A DNA stretch of 64,000 nucleotides from Chloroflexota bacterium (GCA_016179765.1 JACPCL010000034.1:1-64000); one strand, 5' to 3'; counted from the stretch's first letter, positions 1-9,038 are shown. Made by a program: numbers and translations. The notes: generated by a model not told the origin, from the letters alone.

Positions 1-103
1 GCGAAACCAGCACCCCGTACCCTTCAAGTGGACCAAAGCAACCGTCCACCAAGACCCTCTCAAACCTCTGTATAATCAATTACGTAAGTAGGTACTAGGC
101 CTC

Positions 104-397
104 GTGATCGCCATTGTGGAGATTATCAAGGAAACCTTGCGCCTTGAGACCCTCCGCCGCATGGAAGGCGGCGCCCTGACCCCCCAGGACACGGAGCGGC
201 TGGGCCAGGCGCTGATGGACCTAGATGAAGCCGTTGAGCAATTGAAGGTGGATCTAGGGGTTGCGGAGGCGGTGAAGGCGGTGCGGGACGGCCTGGATAG
301 GGCCGTGGGCGATATTCTGGACACTATGCTGGCCCCCGCACCATGGAACGGGGTGCAGGGGCAGAGCCTCTGCCAGGGGTCTGGGGCCTGTCCTTGA
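104..397 (+). CDS. Gas vesicle protein K-like small protein
   Basis: Encodes 97 residues. Residues 5-52 resemble GvpK, a minor gas-vesicle assembly protein: LRRMEGGALT is followed by ERLGQALMDLDEAVEQL and DLGV, the usual order of that short helical family. The start is GTG (104), with a second in-frame GTG at 116; the ribosome site is poor. A TATAAT lies at 71-76 without a good -35 box. The last 15-20 residues (PWNGVQG onward) are encoded by an intergenic repeat, so the original C-terminus was probably replaced. No other gvp gene is visible, but the window edge lies just upstream. Family call moderately sure; role in this cell unknown. Confidence 0.55.
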   Translation: MIAIVEIIKETLRLETLRRMEGGALTPQDTERLGQALMDLDEAVEQLKVDLGVAEAVKAVRDGLDRAVGDILDTMLAPAPWNGVQGQSLCQGSGACP

Positions 398-505
398 GTC
401 CTTCAACTGAAGGACAAAGGAGTGTCCCCCAGAACTAATCTTCCCCCTCTCCCTTTAGGAGAGGGGGTACACCCCTATCCCGGCCTTCCCCCATCAAGGG
501 AGAAG
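345..505. repeat. Intergenic hairpin repeat (GTCTGGGG/CCCCCAGA type)
   Basis: Contains GGTCTGGGG, the phrase CCTGTCCTTGAGT, GTGTCCCCCAGA, and a perfect hairpin at 443-467 (CCCCCTCTCC, loop CTTTA, GGAGAGGGGG). The same modules recur between genes across the window. It supplies the end of the gvpK-like gene and separates it from the convergent CoA-transferase. Confidence 0.8.
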
Positions 506-540
506 GAACTGTGGGCCAGACGAAGCCCTCCTGCAAATCC

Positions 541-1770
541 TCACACTACCCCTTCGGCCTTCAGCGCCTGGAGCCCCTCCTGGCTCAGGCCAAGCTCCCC
601 ACAGTACACCGCCTCATTGTGCTCACCCAGAAGAGGCGCGCGGGAGCTTATGGCCCAGGGCGTCTCACCGAACCGGTAGGGCGCGCCGGCGTACTGGAAG
701 GACCGCCCTAGCTCCGGATGCTCCACCTCCACAAAGAACCCCCGAGCTTGGAGGTGTGGGTCCCGGACGTTTTCATCCGGGGAGCGTACGGGCGCCCACA
801 CCATCTCCCGCTGCTGGGCCTCGTGGAACAGCTCTTCGGCACCGTGGCGAGCGCACAGGTCGGAAACAAGCTGGGTAAGCTGCGGCCCCATCTCCTGGCG
901 GTATTCAGGGTCCCGGAATCTTTCGTTCCGCAACCCTTCTCCCAGGCCCTCGGCCTCCATCCACTCCACAAACTGCTCCCAGGCGCGCCGCTCCGCAGGG
1001 ACGCGGGTGAACTCGTGTTTGCCGTCCGCCGTGGGAAACACCACCGGTTGGGATGATCGGGGAGATGCGTGGCGGTTGGTCTGGCGGCGCACCCGCATGT
1101 TGTTGAAGTAGTAGATGGGCATGGCGCCCTCGGTGGTAGCGTGGCAGGCCTCGTGAACGGACACGTCTACGTACTGGCCCTGGCCGGTCATCTGGCGCAG
1201 CACCAGGGCAGCCATGGCCCCAATGAAGGCGTAGTGGCTACCCACGTGATAGGAGGCGTCCTGGTACGGACGCATGGGAGGGATGGAGTGGTCGTCGTAC
1301 CCGCAGCTCCACAGAGGCCCACCCATGGCAAGGCTCACCATGTCCGATGTCTTCAGGTTCCTGTAGGGGCCCGTCTGGCCAAAGGGGGTGATGGCCACCA
1401 TGACCAGACCCGGTGTGAGCAACGCCAGGTGCGTGTAGCCTAACCCCAGGGCATCCAGGGTCCCAGGAGCCGTGTCCTCTATCAGAACGTCCGCCCCCTC
1501 CGCCAGCCGGCGAAAGAGGCCCTGGCCCTGAGGCTTGGCAATATCAAGGGTAACGCCGCGCTTGCTGGTGTTGTAATGCCAGAAGGAGAGGCTTCGTTCA
1601 GGGTGGGGGATGTCGTCCAAATAGGGGCCAATCTTGCGGCTTGCCGCGCCGTCGGGAGGCTCTATTTTGACCACGTCGGCGCCCATATCGGCGAACAGCT
1701 TGCCGCACTGCTGGCCCATCGGGCCCGTCAGTTCCAGGACACGAAGGCCCTCAAAGAGCTTGCCGTCCAA
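541..1770 (-). CDS. CaiB/BaiF family III CoA-transferase (divergent active site)
   Basis: 409 residues, the normal length of family III CoA-transferases, which move CoA between carboxylic acids through an enzyme-bound anhydride. The N-terminal Rossmann part shows GLRVLELTGPMG and FADMGADVVKIEPP; the TGQGQYVDVS motif is near 196-205, and the C-terminus has LLGEHNEAVY. TTG start at 1770, six bases after GGAG. Anchoring on TGQGQ, the position that carries the catalytic Asp in most members is Tyr174 here; an Asp lies three residues earlier (D171). The substrate cannot be told from sequence. It is followed on the same strand's upstream side by a second transferase, separated by a repeat. Confidence 0.88.
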   Translation of the reverse strand: MDGKLFEGLRVLELTGPMGQQCGKLFADMGADVVKIEPPDGAASRKIGPYLDDIPHPERSLSFWHYNTSKRGVTLDIAKPQGQGLFRRLAEGADVLIEDTAPGTLDALGLGYTHLALLTPGLVMVAITPFGQTGPYRNLKTSDMVSLAMGGPLWSCGYDDHSIPPMRPYQDASYHVGSHYAFIGAMAALVLRQMTGQGQYVDVSVHEACHATTEGAMPIYYFNNMRVRRQTNRHASPRSSQPVVFPTADGKHEFTRVPAERRAWEQFVEWMEAEGLGEGLRNERFRDPEYRQEMGPQLTQLVSDLCARHGAEELFHEAQQREMVWAPVRSPDENVRDPHLQARGFFVEVEHPELGRSFQYAGAPYRFGETPWAISSRAPLLGEHNEAVYCGELGLSQEGLQALKAEGVV

Positions 1771-1879
1771 GGCATTCTCCTTCTCCGCCGGTAAGGCCGG
1801 CGTGGTGTTTCCAACGCCTCGTTAGCCTCGTTCTCAGTCCCGATGAGGTCGGACAGTCATTGGAGAAACCTGACCCCCT

Positions 1880-1955
1880 GGCTCCTTTCCTTGCAGGGAA
1901 AGGAGGGACATCCCCCTCTCCCCTTAGGAGAGGGGGACAAGAGGGGAAGAGGTTC
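1880..1955. repeat. Double hairpin intergenic repeat
   Basis: Two adjacent inverted repeats: CTCCTTTCC/GGGAAAGGAG, and CCCCCTCTCC/GGAGAGGGGG around a short loop. It lies between two CoA-transferase genes on the minus strand. It belongs to the same hairpin family as 443-467 and 3671-3694. No gene is seen in 1771-1961. Confidence 0.75.
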
Positions 1956-1961
1956 GCGCCC

Positions 1962-3161
1962 TTAGCATACGCCCCGCTGGGCCAGGCCCTGCACTTGCTC
2001 CTCAGGCATGCCCAGCAGCTGACCGTAGATGTGCTGGTTGTGCTCTCCCGACTGTGGGGCCAGCCTGTAGTCGTCGTGGGCCAGGGCGGATACCGTCATG
2101 GGCAGGCTGTCCACCCGCACGGTGCGGCCTGCAGGGTCCTCAAGCTCCACAATATGCCCCCGCGCCCTCAGTTGTGGGTCCTCCTCCGCTCTCTGCTGAG
2201 GGTCTTGCACCATCCCTGCCGCCACGCCCACCGCTTGCAGGCGGTCCATCACCTCTTTGTGGGTAAGCCCGCTCGTCCAGGCCTCTACGTGCTTGTCCAG
2301 CTCCTCCTGGCTCGCCAAGCGGGCCTCCAGCGTGGCGAACTTCGCCTCTCTGGCCCAGGCTGGGTCTCCCAGAGCCCGGCGGAAGGCAGCCCACTCCTCT
2401 TCAGAAAACACGGCGATGGCGCACCAGCGGTCCTCGCCCTTGCACTGGTAGACGCCGTGAGGCGCCCCAGGCGGGTAGAGGGAGCGGTTGCCCGCGGGCA
2501 TGTCGGCCCTTCGCTGGGACCTGCCGTTCACGGTGAAGTCCAGGATGTTCACGCCCATCAGGTTGCACGCCGTTTCGTACTGGGCCAGGTCCACAAACTG
2601 GCCCCTGCCCGTGCGGTTGCGGTAGTAGAGGGCTTGCAGCACGGCCATGGCGCCGTAGTAGCCCGCGGTGTGGTCCATGTAGGAGTAGCCCCAACCCGCC
2701 GCCGGCATCCCCGCCCGTCCGATCATGAAGCTCTGGCCAGAAAGGGCCTGGATGGTTGGGCCGTTGGACTGGTACTCCTGGTAAGGGCCTGAGTGGCCAA
2801 AGCCAGGCATGCTGACGTAGACAATCGTAGGGTTGATGGCCCGGAGACCCTGGTAGCCGAACCCCCACCGCTCCATGACGTGGGCGCTAAAGTTCTCCAT
2901 GACCACGTCGCTGACGGCCACAAGCTCTCGGAAAACGCCGCGCCCCTCCTCCGAGGCCATGTTCAGGGAGATGCCCAGCTTGTTGCGGTTGAAATAGATG
3001 TACATGCCTTGGGTACGGCGCGTCTGATCACCCCGCCCGGGCGCCTCTATCTTCAGCACCTCTGCGCCCAGGTCTGCCAGGACGCGGCTGCCCTGGGGTC
3101 CAGAGACCACCCAGGTCAGGTCCAGCACCCTCACGCCGCCAAGAGGAAGGGGATTTGACAT
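1962..3161 (-). CDS. CaiB/BaiF family III CoA-transferase
   Basis: About 399 residues from the ATG at 3161, which follows GGGAG by seven bases; an upstream in-frame GTG at 3188 lacks such a site. Shows GVRVLDLTWVVSGP, LADLGAEVLKIEAPG, FNRNKLGISLNM and TGRGQFVDLA. The catalytic Asp is present (YMDHTAG, D163 from this start), 21 residues before the TG of TGRGQ as in typical members. Predicted to transfer CoA from an acyl-CoA such as succinyl-CoA to another organic acid. It is divergent from the HAD gene at 3234. The partner acid is not deducible. Confidence 0.9.
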   Translation of the reverse strand: MSNPLPLGGVRVLDLTWVVSGPQGSRVLADLGAEVLKIEAPGRGDQTRRTQGMYIYFNRNKLGISLNMASEEGRGVFRELVAVSDVVMENFSAHVMERWGFGYQGLRAINPTIVYVSMPGFGHSGPYQEYQSNGPTIQALSGQSFMIGRAGMPAAGWGYSYMDHTAGYYGAMAVLQALYYRNRTGRGQFVDLAQYETACNLMGVNILDFTVNGRSQRRADMPAGNRSLYPPGAPHGVYQCKGEDRWCAIAVFSEEEWAAFRRALGDPAWAREAKFATLEARLASQEELDKHVEAWTSGLTHKEVMDRLQAVGVAAGMVQDPQQRAEEDPQLRARGHIVELEDPAGRTVRVDSLPMTVSALAHDDYRLAPQSGEHNQHIYGQLLGMPEEQVQGLAQRGVC

Positions 3162-3233
3162 GGCCTTGCTCCCGTCCTTGAAAACCACGATACTTTAGCG
3201 CGCAAGTTTACCCGTTGGAGGCAACCCCCCAGG

Positions 3234-3584
3234 ATGCGAGTGCTCATCTGTTTTGACTGTGACGGCACCATTTTCACTACGGACCGGTTTGGGCCAGACG
3301 TGCCAGCCTCCCAACACCCCGTCCCCCTGGAGCGCATCCACGCCCTGGCCCGTGCGGGGGCGCACATCGTCGTCGTGTCGCCTTCCGATGCGTGCGACGG
3401 CCTTCCCTACCCACGCATCCTGACCTCCTCCGGCAAGACCGTGCCCGACAGGGTTGAGGCCCTGCGGGAAGCGGCGCGGCGCTACCCCGCAGACCTCCAC
3501 CTGTACATCAGCGACAACCGGGGCGATGACCAGGTAGCCCTTCAAGCAGGGTTCACCTATCTGCACCCGGACAACTTCCGGTAA
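3234..3584 (+). CDS. Small HAD-superfamily phosphatase-like protein
   Basis: 116 residues. Motif I of the HAD fold is FDCDGTIF (DxDGT, with D8 the expected nucleophile and D10 the acid/base). VVSP near 46-49 fits motif II, and SDNRGDDQVALQAGF near 92-107 fits the motif III/IV region. It lacks a cap domain, so it is a minimal HAD that could hydrolyse a small phosphate ester or a protein phosphate. Start ATG at 3234, with GGAGG some 13 bases upstream. It is divergently transcribed from the CoA-transferase at 1962-3161. The substrate is unknown. Confidence 0.7.
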   Translation: MRVLICFDCDGTIFTTDRFGPDVPASQHPVPLERIHALARAGAHIVVVSPSDACDGLPYPRILTSSGKTVPDRVEALREAARRYPADLHLYISDNRGDDQVALQAGFTYLHPDNFR

Positions 3585-3670
3585 GCCCCCCCCTACCCTG
3601 CCGCCAGACGTGTGATGCATACTCCCAGCCGCTTTGCCTGGGGATAATTCTACCCCTCCCATTTAGCTCT

Positions 3671-3694
3671 CCCCCTTCCCTAAAGGGAAGGGGG
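3671..3694. repeat. Perfect G/C-rich hairpin between convergent genes
   Basis: CCCCCTTCCC, loop TAAA, GGGAAGGGGG: a perfect 10-bp stem between the HAD gene (+) and the hydrolase gene (-), which converge. It may end transcription in both directions. The sequence belongs to the dispersed hairpin family rather than being a classical terminator, because no T-run follows. Confidence 0.7.
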
Positions 3695-3718
3695 ACCCAG
3701 GGGGTTAGGTTAAGAGGG

Positions 3719-5725
3719 CTACCCCCCTTCGCCAGCAGCTGCCGCCGAGGGCGCAGCGCTTCGGGCGCCCCCCATCAGCAGGTCGTACCGCTGGGCCCCC
3801 TGCTCCACCACCCTCTCCACATCCTCCTCCACCATGTAGCGCTGGGCCACCAGCTCCTGAGCGGCCCTCCTCACCCGCGCCAGGTAATCCTCCCTGGATG
3901 CGTACCGCTCTTCTATAGACCTCCGGGGATCACCCTTCGCCTGGCGTTGGGCCCGCGTGGCGGGGAAGGGGATGGAGGAGCCCGTCAGGCCGATCATCTG
4001 GTTCCCGCCGCCGATGTCTCTGTGGCGCACGTTCCAGCCGGCATTGCTCGCAACCGGCGTTGAGACGTCTGGCAGACGGATGCCGCCCAACTCGTTGCCA
4101 TCCTCGTCCACCATGGGCACCAGGTTGGAAAAAGCCACGCCCACTGGCAGCGGCTCTCCCCCATCGGTGTAGTTCGCCCTGGCAGGGTCAAGGCCCCCTT
4201 GGTACTCCCTGGGCGTCAAGGCGTGCAAATGCTCCGGGTAGTGTACCCCTGGGATTTGGTTGAAGACAGGGGCAACCTTCGCCGGCGGCACAAGAGTGCC
4301 ATCGGCAATGCGCGGATGCTTGCTGGGTGGCGGCAAAACTCCCCGGCTGACCCAGGCGTCCATGTGGAGTAGGGCGGCCCGCAACAGAGGCCTGTAGTCC
4401 ACCACGTTGATGAACTGCTGGAGCTTGACGCCTTCCGCGCCGCTGTTGGTAAAGGGCAAACTGCCAGTCCCGTGCTGCGCGCCGGAGAACTGGTAGATGC
4501 GCACCCCATCAGAAGGGGTCACGTCCTGCGTTCCCTCAATGTTGGTGTGGATGAGGGAACCCAGGCTGCCGTAGTACTCAGCGGCGGTGTTGGTGAAGAA
4601 GATTCTGGGCACGCCGCCCTTGGCCTTCTGCCTGGCAAGCAAGCTGTCCCTCTTGCCGGAGAGAGGGTCCCGCTGCTCCGTATCGGTGTAGGGGAACAGG
4701 TAGCTCAGCGTCCGCTTGGCCGCGCTGGTAAGCTGTGAGAAGCGCTTGTTGAACTCAGCACGGCGCCCTCCGCCCACGTGGGCAATGACGCCGTCCAACA
4801 CCTGTCGGCCCTCCTCATCCAGGTTCAGCCCTAGATAGAGGTAGAGGCGCAGAAAGCGGCCCGTCTGGGAAACGCCGAAGGCATGGGTGTAGTCCAGCTC
4901 CCCAGCGCAGGGGTTGCCCTGGGCGGCAGTCCCGTACCGCAGGAAGGCGGTTACGTCTCGCGTGGTGATGAGGCCCAGGCCAGAGATGTGGGTGCCAGCC
5001 GTGGGATAGGAAACCTGGTACACCTTCCCTGGCAAGAAGCCAGACTCCATGTACAGGAAAGAGGCGTCCGGCGTCACTCGCCCATCGGCTACTTTAGCGA
5101 ACCGCCACCGGTCCCGCGGCACCACCTGGGCAGGGTCGTCCTCGTACTCTCGCACGGTGAGGACGGCCTCACGGCTTTCCACGTCGTTGGGGAGGGAACG
5201 AAGGTGGATGCCCGGGAAGAGCTCCTGGGTCACCTCCAGTTTGTTAGGCTGGAAGGTAAAGACGATCTTGCCCGTCAGAGAGCCCTGGGCATCGGGGGCC
5301 TGAAGGCGCAGGCCCTGGCCGGGCGCCACGTCAAACTGCCATCCGCACTGAAGCACCGTGAACCCGTGGCGCATGAGGAAGCCATTGCCCGGGTCACCAG
5401 CGCCTCTGCCACTGGCCCGGGCCGAACTGTTGAATGAGCCGAAGGCGACGCTGTTGCCACGGTTCACCACGTCTACCAGAAGCCTCCGCCGGCCCTTAGC
5501 GGGGTCTGCGGGCCGGAAGATGCGGTAGTCCGCCATGGCCTCCACCAGCCCCTGGCCATTCCGCGGAGCAAGGCCAATGTCCGTGATGGGCGTGTTCGCG
5601 GGATGATTGGGGTTAAACCCAAAGCGCACAGCGCCCTGCAGGACCTCATAGGGGCCAGTAGCGCCAAAGGAGATCCCTCCCGCGTAGGGACCCCGCTCCT
5701 TCACTTCCATTGATAACACAGCCAT
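3719..5725 (-). CDS. Large alpha/beta-hydrolase domain protein (PF20091-like)
   Basis: 668 residues from the ATG at 5725, which follows GGAGG by seven bases; longer readings have no such site. The chain begins like the alpha/beta-hydrolase domain family often annotated as hypothetical (ERGPYAGG, GPYEVLQG, HPANTPITDI, VVNRGN). The nucleophile elbow is GVSQTGRF, with Ser286 in a G-x-S-x-T-G context. The C-terminal half has PIADG-like text and an N-rich part with GGIRLPDV and TGSSIPFPATRA, all usual for this family. No signal peptide is seen. Likely an esterase or lactonase acting on a carboxylic ester; the substrate is not known. It stands alone between a repeat and a divergent CoA-transferase. 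Confidence 0.8.
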   Translation of the reverse strand: MAVLSMEVKERGPYAGGISFGATGPYEVLQGAVRFGFNPNHPANTPITDIGLAPRNGQGLVEAMADYRIFRPADPAKGRRRLLVDVVNRGNSVAFGSFNSSARASGRGAGDPGNGFLMRHGFTVLQCGWQFDVAPGQGLRLQAPDAQGSLTGKIVFTFQPNKLEVTQELFPGIHLRSLPNDVESREAVLTVREYEDDPAQVVPRDRWRFAKVADGRVTPDASFLYMESGFLPGKVYQVSYPTAGTHISGLGLITTRDVTAFLRYGTAAQGNPCAGELDYTHAFGVSQTGRFLRLYLYLGLNLDEEGRQVLDGVIAHVGGGRRAEFNKRFSQLTSAAKRTLSYLFPYTDTEQRDPLSGKRDSLLARQKAKGGVPRIFFTNTAAEYYGSLGSLIHTNIEGTQDVTPSDGVRIYQFSGAQHGTGSLPFTNSGAEGVKLQQFINVVDYRPLLRAALLHMDAWVSRGVLPPPSKHPRIADGTLVPPAKVAPVFNQIPGVHYPEHLHALTPREYQGGLDPARANYTDGGEPLPVGVAFSNLVPMVDEDGNELGGIRLPDVSTPVASNAGWNVRHRDIGGGNQMIGLTGSSIPFPATRAQRQAKGDPRRSIEERYASREDYLARVRRAAQELVAQRYMVEEDVERVVEQGAQRYDLLMGGARSAAPSAAAAGEGG

Positions 5726-6017
5726 GACACACCCTCCGACGCAAGTATAGCCCATCCGGGCTGAGCTGGGACGCACCTCCCACAGTCCGGTTCAGCTTCT
5801 CAACGAACCGTAGCAGGTACGCCTGGGAATAACGCCAAAACCTCCCACAACGTGAAGCCAAAGGGCTCCCTTTGGCGACGGGCTTAGCCCTTTGGTGCGC
5901 CAAGAATATAGCACAACTCTGGATTTCAACAAGGCCTTGCTTTTCAGTGCCAAGTGGGTAAGAATACCGCCGCAGGCTTCCGTTGCCGCAAGGTATTCCC
6001 ACTTTCAGGAGCCTACC

Positions 6018-7304
6018 ATGCAGCAGAAAAGCATACTGAGCGGAGTCCGCGTCCTCTCTATTGAGCAGGTGCACGTGTTGCCCTGGGGCACCGCCTTCCT
6101 GGCAGACCTGGGTGCCGAGGTCATTCGGGTGGAGAGCGTAGAGCACATGAACGATAGAGCGATGGGCCCCTTCGCCGACGGCAAGGCAGGGGAAGCATGG
6201 TGGAACGAGGGCGGCACCTTTGCCTACTGGAACCGCAACAAGGAGAGCCTCTGCCTTGAGGTGGCTCACCCCTTGGGCAAAGAGGCCTTTCTGAAACTGG
6301 TCAAGCGGTGCGATGTCGTGTGTGACAACTTCCGGCCAGGAACCATGCGACGCCTCGGCCTGGACCATGAAAGCCTTGCCAGGGTAAACCCCGCCATCAT
6401 CACCCTGAGCTGCACCGCCTACGGCCACACCGGGCCCTGGCGCGCCGCGGGCGCTCGCGCTCGCACCGTAGACGCCGCCTCCGGCCTCACCTACCTCACC
6501 GGCTATGAAGGCGGCCCCTCCATCCGGGCCAGCAGCAACTACATGGACCACAACAGTGGCAACAATGTGGCCTTCGCCCTTCTGCTCGCCCTGTACAACA
6601 AGCAAAAGACGGGCAAGGGCCTGCGTATTGACCTGAGCATGCAGGAAACCGGAGTCCAGTCCATCGCCCCTGCTATCCTGGAGGCCCAGGACGGCTACAT
6701 TCGCCCCCGGCTCGGCACGGCCCACCTCTGGAAGGCGCCCCACGGCGTCTTCCCGTGCCAGGGCCAGGACCGCTGGATCGCCATCACCGTCTCCTCCGAC
6801 CAGGAGTGGCAGCGCCTTCGCAAAGCCATGGGGGAGCCCGCTTGGAGCATGGATGCTCGCTACGGCACCGTCACCGGGCGCTGGAACCATCGCCATGACC
6901 TGGATAAGCTCCTCTCGGAGTGGACGGCTCCCCAGGACTCCAAGGCGCTGATGCACCATTTGCAGCGGTGCGGAGTGACCGCGGCCGCCGTCTATACCGC
7001 GGCTGACCTGGTCGCCGACCCGCATCTGAACGAGCGCTCCTATTTTGAAGCCTTTGACAACAAGAACGCCCCTGCCGCCGGCCCCAGGAAGCTCGCCGGG
7101 AGACCTTTCCGCATGAGCAACTACCAGATTTCCTTGCGGCAGGTGCCGGCCCTCGGTGAGCACAACCGCAAATTGCTCCAGGAGCTCGCCGGCCTCACCG
7201 ATGGGGAGATAGAGAGCCTGGTGGAGCAAGGGGTGCTCCACACCACGCCCAAGCCTGATGAGCCCAGACCCCAGGGTGGCGGCGGTTGGGGTGGAGGGGG
7301 CTAA
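6018..7304 (+). CDS. CaiB/BaiF family III CoA-transferase
   Basis: 428 residues from the ATG at 6018, six bases after AGGAG; an earlier in-frame reading from 5892 lacks a ribosome site. Typical motifs: GVRVLSIEQVHVLP, LADLGAEVIRVES, YWNRNKESLCLEV, YGHTGPW, TGKGLRIDLS and ALGEHNRK. The catalytic Asp is D177 in NYMDHNSG, 21 residues before the TG motif. The last 20 or so residues (PKPDEPRPQGGGG...) are low-complexity and may come from a G-rich repeat. It is followed 47 bases later by a second transferase on the same strand, so the two probably form an operon. Confidence 0.9.
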   Translation: MQQKSILSGVRVLSIEQVHVLPWGTAFLADLGAEVIRVESVEHMNDRAMGPFADGKAGEAWWNEGGTFAYWNRNKESLCLEVAHPLGKEAFLKLVKRCDVVCDNFRPGTMRRLGLDHESLARVNPAIITLSCTAYGHTGPWRAAGARARTVDAASGLTYLTGYEGGPSIRASSNYMDHNSGNNVAFALLLALYNKQKTGKGLRIDLSMQETGVQSIAPAILEAQDGYIRPRLGTAHLWKAPHGVFPCQGQDRWIAITVSSDQEWQRLRKAMGEPAWSMDARYGTVTGRWNHRHDLDKLLSEWTAPQDSKALMHHLQRCGVTAAAVYTAADLVADPHLNERSYFEAFDNKNAPAAGPRKLAGRPFRMSNYQISLRQVPALGEHNRKLLQELAGLTDGEIESLVEQGVLHTTPKPDEPRPQGGGGWGGGG

Positions 7305-7351
7305 CGGCCAACCGCCTCATTCCTGGAGTCACATTGCACAAGGATACCAAC

Positions 7352-8560
7352 ATGCAGGGCATACTTTCCAATGTAAAGGTGTTAGAGCTTACACACTCCC
7401 TGGCCGGCGCCTTTTGCGCCAAGCTCATGGGCGACCAGGGGGCCAACGTCATCAAAATAGAACCGCCAGGACGGGGCGACGGCGCGCGCCATGAACCTCC
7501 CTTCATTGGCGGCGCACCCCACCCAGAGAGGAGCACCCTGTTTCTGGCCTACAACACCAACAAACGTGGCGTAACTCTTGATGTAGGTACCCCATCGGGC
7601 AAAGAGCTATTCCTCCGGCTCGTCAAAGAGACGGATGTCCTTGTGGAAAGCCATACCCCTAGCTCATTAGAAGAGATGGGACTTGAGTTCACCGCCCTTC
7701 AAGAGGTAAACCCACGCCTGGTCCTGACCTCTATCACCTATTTTGGACAGAACGGCCCTTACACGGACTACCACGGGGATGACCTCATTGCCCAGGCGCT
7801 AGGCGGCTTCCTCTATGCAGTGACAGGCCTGGCGGACAGGCCTCCCATGGGAACGGCCCTGTACCAAATGGAGGTCACCGCCGCTCGTAATGCCGCCATT
7901 GCGACCATGGCCGCCCTGGTCCAGCAAGGGGACACCGGTGAAGGCCAGCACATTGACGTCTCTACCTTTGAAGCCACGGTCAGCGTCCCCGGGGGTCTCA
8001 TTCAGCAGTACACGTATCTCGGCGGTGTGCAAAGGCGAGGCGGTGGAGAGAATAGCGTCATGGACGGCATGCACCTCAAGACCCTGGATGGGGAGGTGAC
8101 CCTGACCACCGCCGGCACCGGAGGACGCGCCATGGAGGCCTGGGCGGAGTTCTTGGGAGAACCGGCTATCCTTGACCCCAAGTTTACGGACAGACGGACC
8201 AGGACCCGGAACTGGAAGGAGCTGTACGACCTGGTGCAGAACAAGCTGGCCCAGTGGAACAACCTGGACCTCATGCGTGAAGCTACCGCCAGAGGACTGG
8301 TCATCGGCCTGGTGCAGGACCCCGTGCAGGTGGCCACCTCACCGCACCTCCAGGAGCGGGGCTTCCTTCTAGAGCTGGACCATCCTGAGGCCGGGCGGCT
8401 CAAGTACCCCGGCCCAGCCTTTCTCCTGGATGGCGAAAACCCCTCGGCAGGTGGTCGCGCCGCACCCACCCTCGGAGAGCACAACCTGGAGGTGTACTGC
8501 GGCCAGCTAGGCCTCTCCACCCACGAGCTCTCTGCTCTGGCTGCCGCCGGGGTGGTGTAG
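7352..8560 (+). CDS. CaiB/BaiF family III CoA-transferase (Glu at catalytic Asp site)
   Basis: 402 residues from the ATG at 7352, seven bases after AAGGA. Shows VKVLELTHSLAGAFCAKLMGDQGANVIKIEPPGRGD, YNTNKRGVTLDV, FGQNGPY, TGEGQHIDVS and TLGEHNLEVY. Counting back 21 residues from the TG of TGEGQ reaches Glu174 (YQMEVTAAR) where other members have Asp. The gene therefore resembles the transferase at 541-1770 in having a non-standard catalytic position. A Glu could still form the mixed anhydride, or the protein may act on a different partner. It ends 36 bases before a miniature element. Confidence 0.87.
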   Translation: MQGILSNVKVLELTHSLAGAFCAKLMGDQGANVIKIEPPGRGDGARHEPPFIGGAPHPERSTLFLAYNTNKRGVTLDVGTPSGKELFLRLVKETDVLVESHTPSSLEEMGLEFTALQEVNPRLVLTSITYFGQNGPYTDYHGDDLIAQALGGFLYAVTGLADRPPMGTALYQMEVTAARNAAIATMAALVQQGDTGEGQHIDVSTFEATVSVPGGLIQQYTYLGGVQRRGGGENSVMDGMHLKTLDGEVTLTTAGTGGRAMEAWAEFLGEPAILDPKFTDRRTRTRNWKELYDLVQNKLAQWNNLDLMREATARGLVIGLVQDPVQVATSPHLQERGFLLELDHPEAGRLKYPGPAFLLDGENPSAGGRAAPTLGEHNLEVYCGQLGLSTHELSALAAAGVV

Positions 8561-8596
8561 GTTTAGCCTCCTGAAGCAACTCATGGGTTCAGAAAC

Positions 8597-8834
8597 TAGC
8601 AGGCTGCGGAAAAAGGGGAGTGCAAAGGGGCGAAGCCCCGGAGCCTGCCCTGAGTACAGCGAAGGGACGGGGGTCTGGGGCCTGTCCTTGAGTTCGCCGA
8701 AGGCGGACGAAGGAGTGTCCCCCAGATACAAATCAATCCCCGAGAGGAAGGCTCCTTTGCAGCCTTCTTGAAAGAGAAGGGGAAACCTTGAACCCCCTTG
8801 AGGGGGTTGGGGGGTATTTTCCCGCAGCCTGTTA
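8597..8834. mobile_element. TA-flanked miniature inverted-repeat element
   Basis: About 240 bp bounded by imperfect terminal inverted repeats: left TAGCAGGCTGCGGAAAA (8597-8613) and right TTTTCCCGCAGCCTGTTA (8817-8834). Each end sits on TA, as expected for a Tc1/mariner or IS630-type target. It carries no transposase. The inside holds GGGGCGAAGCCCC, GGTCTGGGG, CCTGTCCTTGAGT, GTGTCCCCCAGA and an AACCCCCTTGAGGGGGTT hairpin. The same internal modules occur at many other gene ends here. Confidence 0.75.
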
Positions 8835-8879
8835 GTGTTATTTCGTAGTTGTGCATGCGGCCCCCTACGTACAACTCTA

Positions 8880-8907
8880 TTGACAAGAGTAACCTCATGT
8901 GTATGAT
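8880..8907 (+). promoter_or_regulatory. Sigma-70-type promoter for the ABC importer
   Basis: TTGACA at 8880-8885 and TATGAT at 8902-8907, with a 16-bp spacer. It lies 131 bases before the lipoprotein gene and just inside the sequence to the right of the miniature element. No other gene is seen in 8561-9038. Confidence 0.6.
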
Positions 8908-9038
8908 AGGAGAACGCCATCGGCGAAGTTCCGCCAGACGAAAGAGAGCTATGCAAGGAACGGCGCGGGCGTAAGCGTATGAATCGCCCCGCCTAGCTTG
9001 AACCAACACCAAATCCCGATTCCAGTAAGGAGTGTGCC

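Noticed and set aside
1860-2792. A 310-codon plus-strand frame opposite the CoA-transferase at 1962.
   Set aside because: It begins in a hairpin repeat and runs antisense to a conserved enzyme; there is no family resemblance.
5646-7241. A 531-codon open frame on the minus strand opposite the CoA-transferase at 6018.
   Set aside because: High-GC coding DNA leaves long open antisense frames; the text has no recognisable domain and no ribosome site, while the plus strand carries a full family III transferase.
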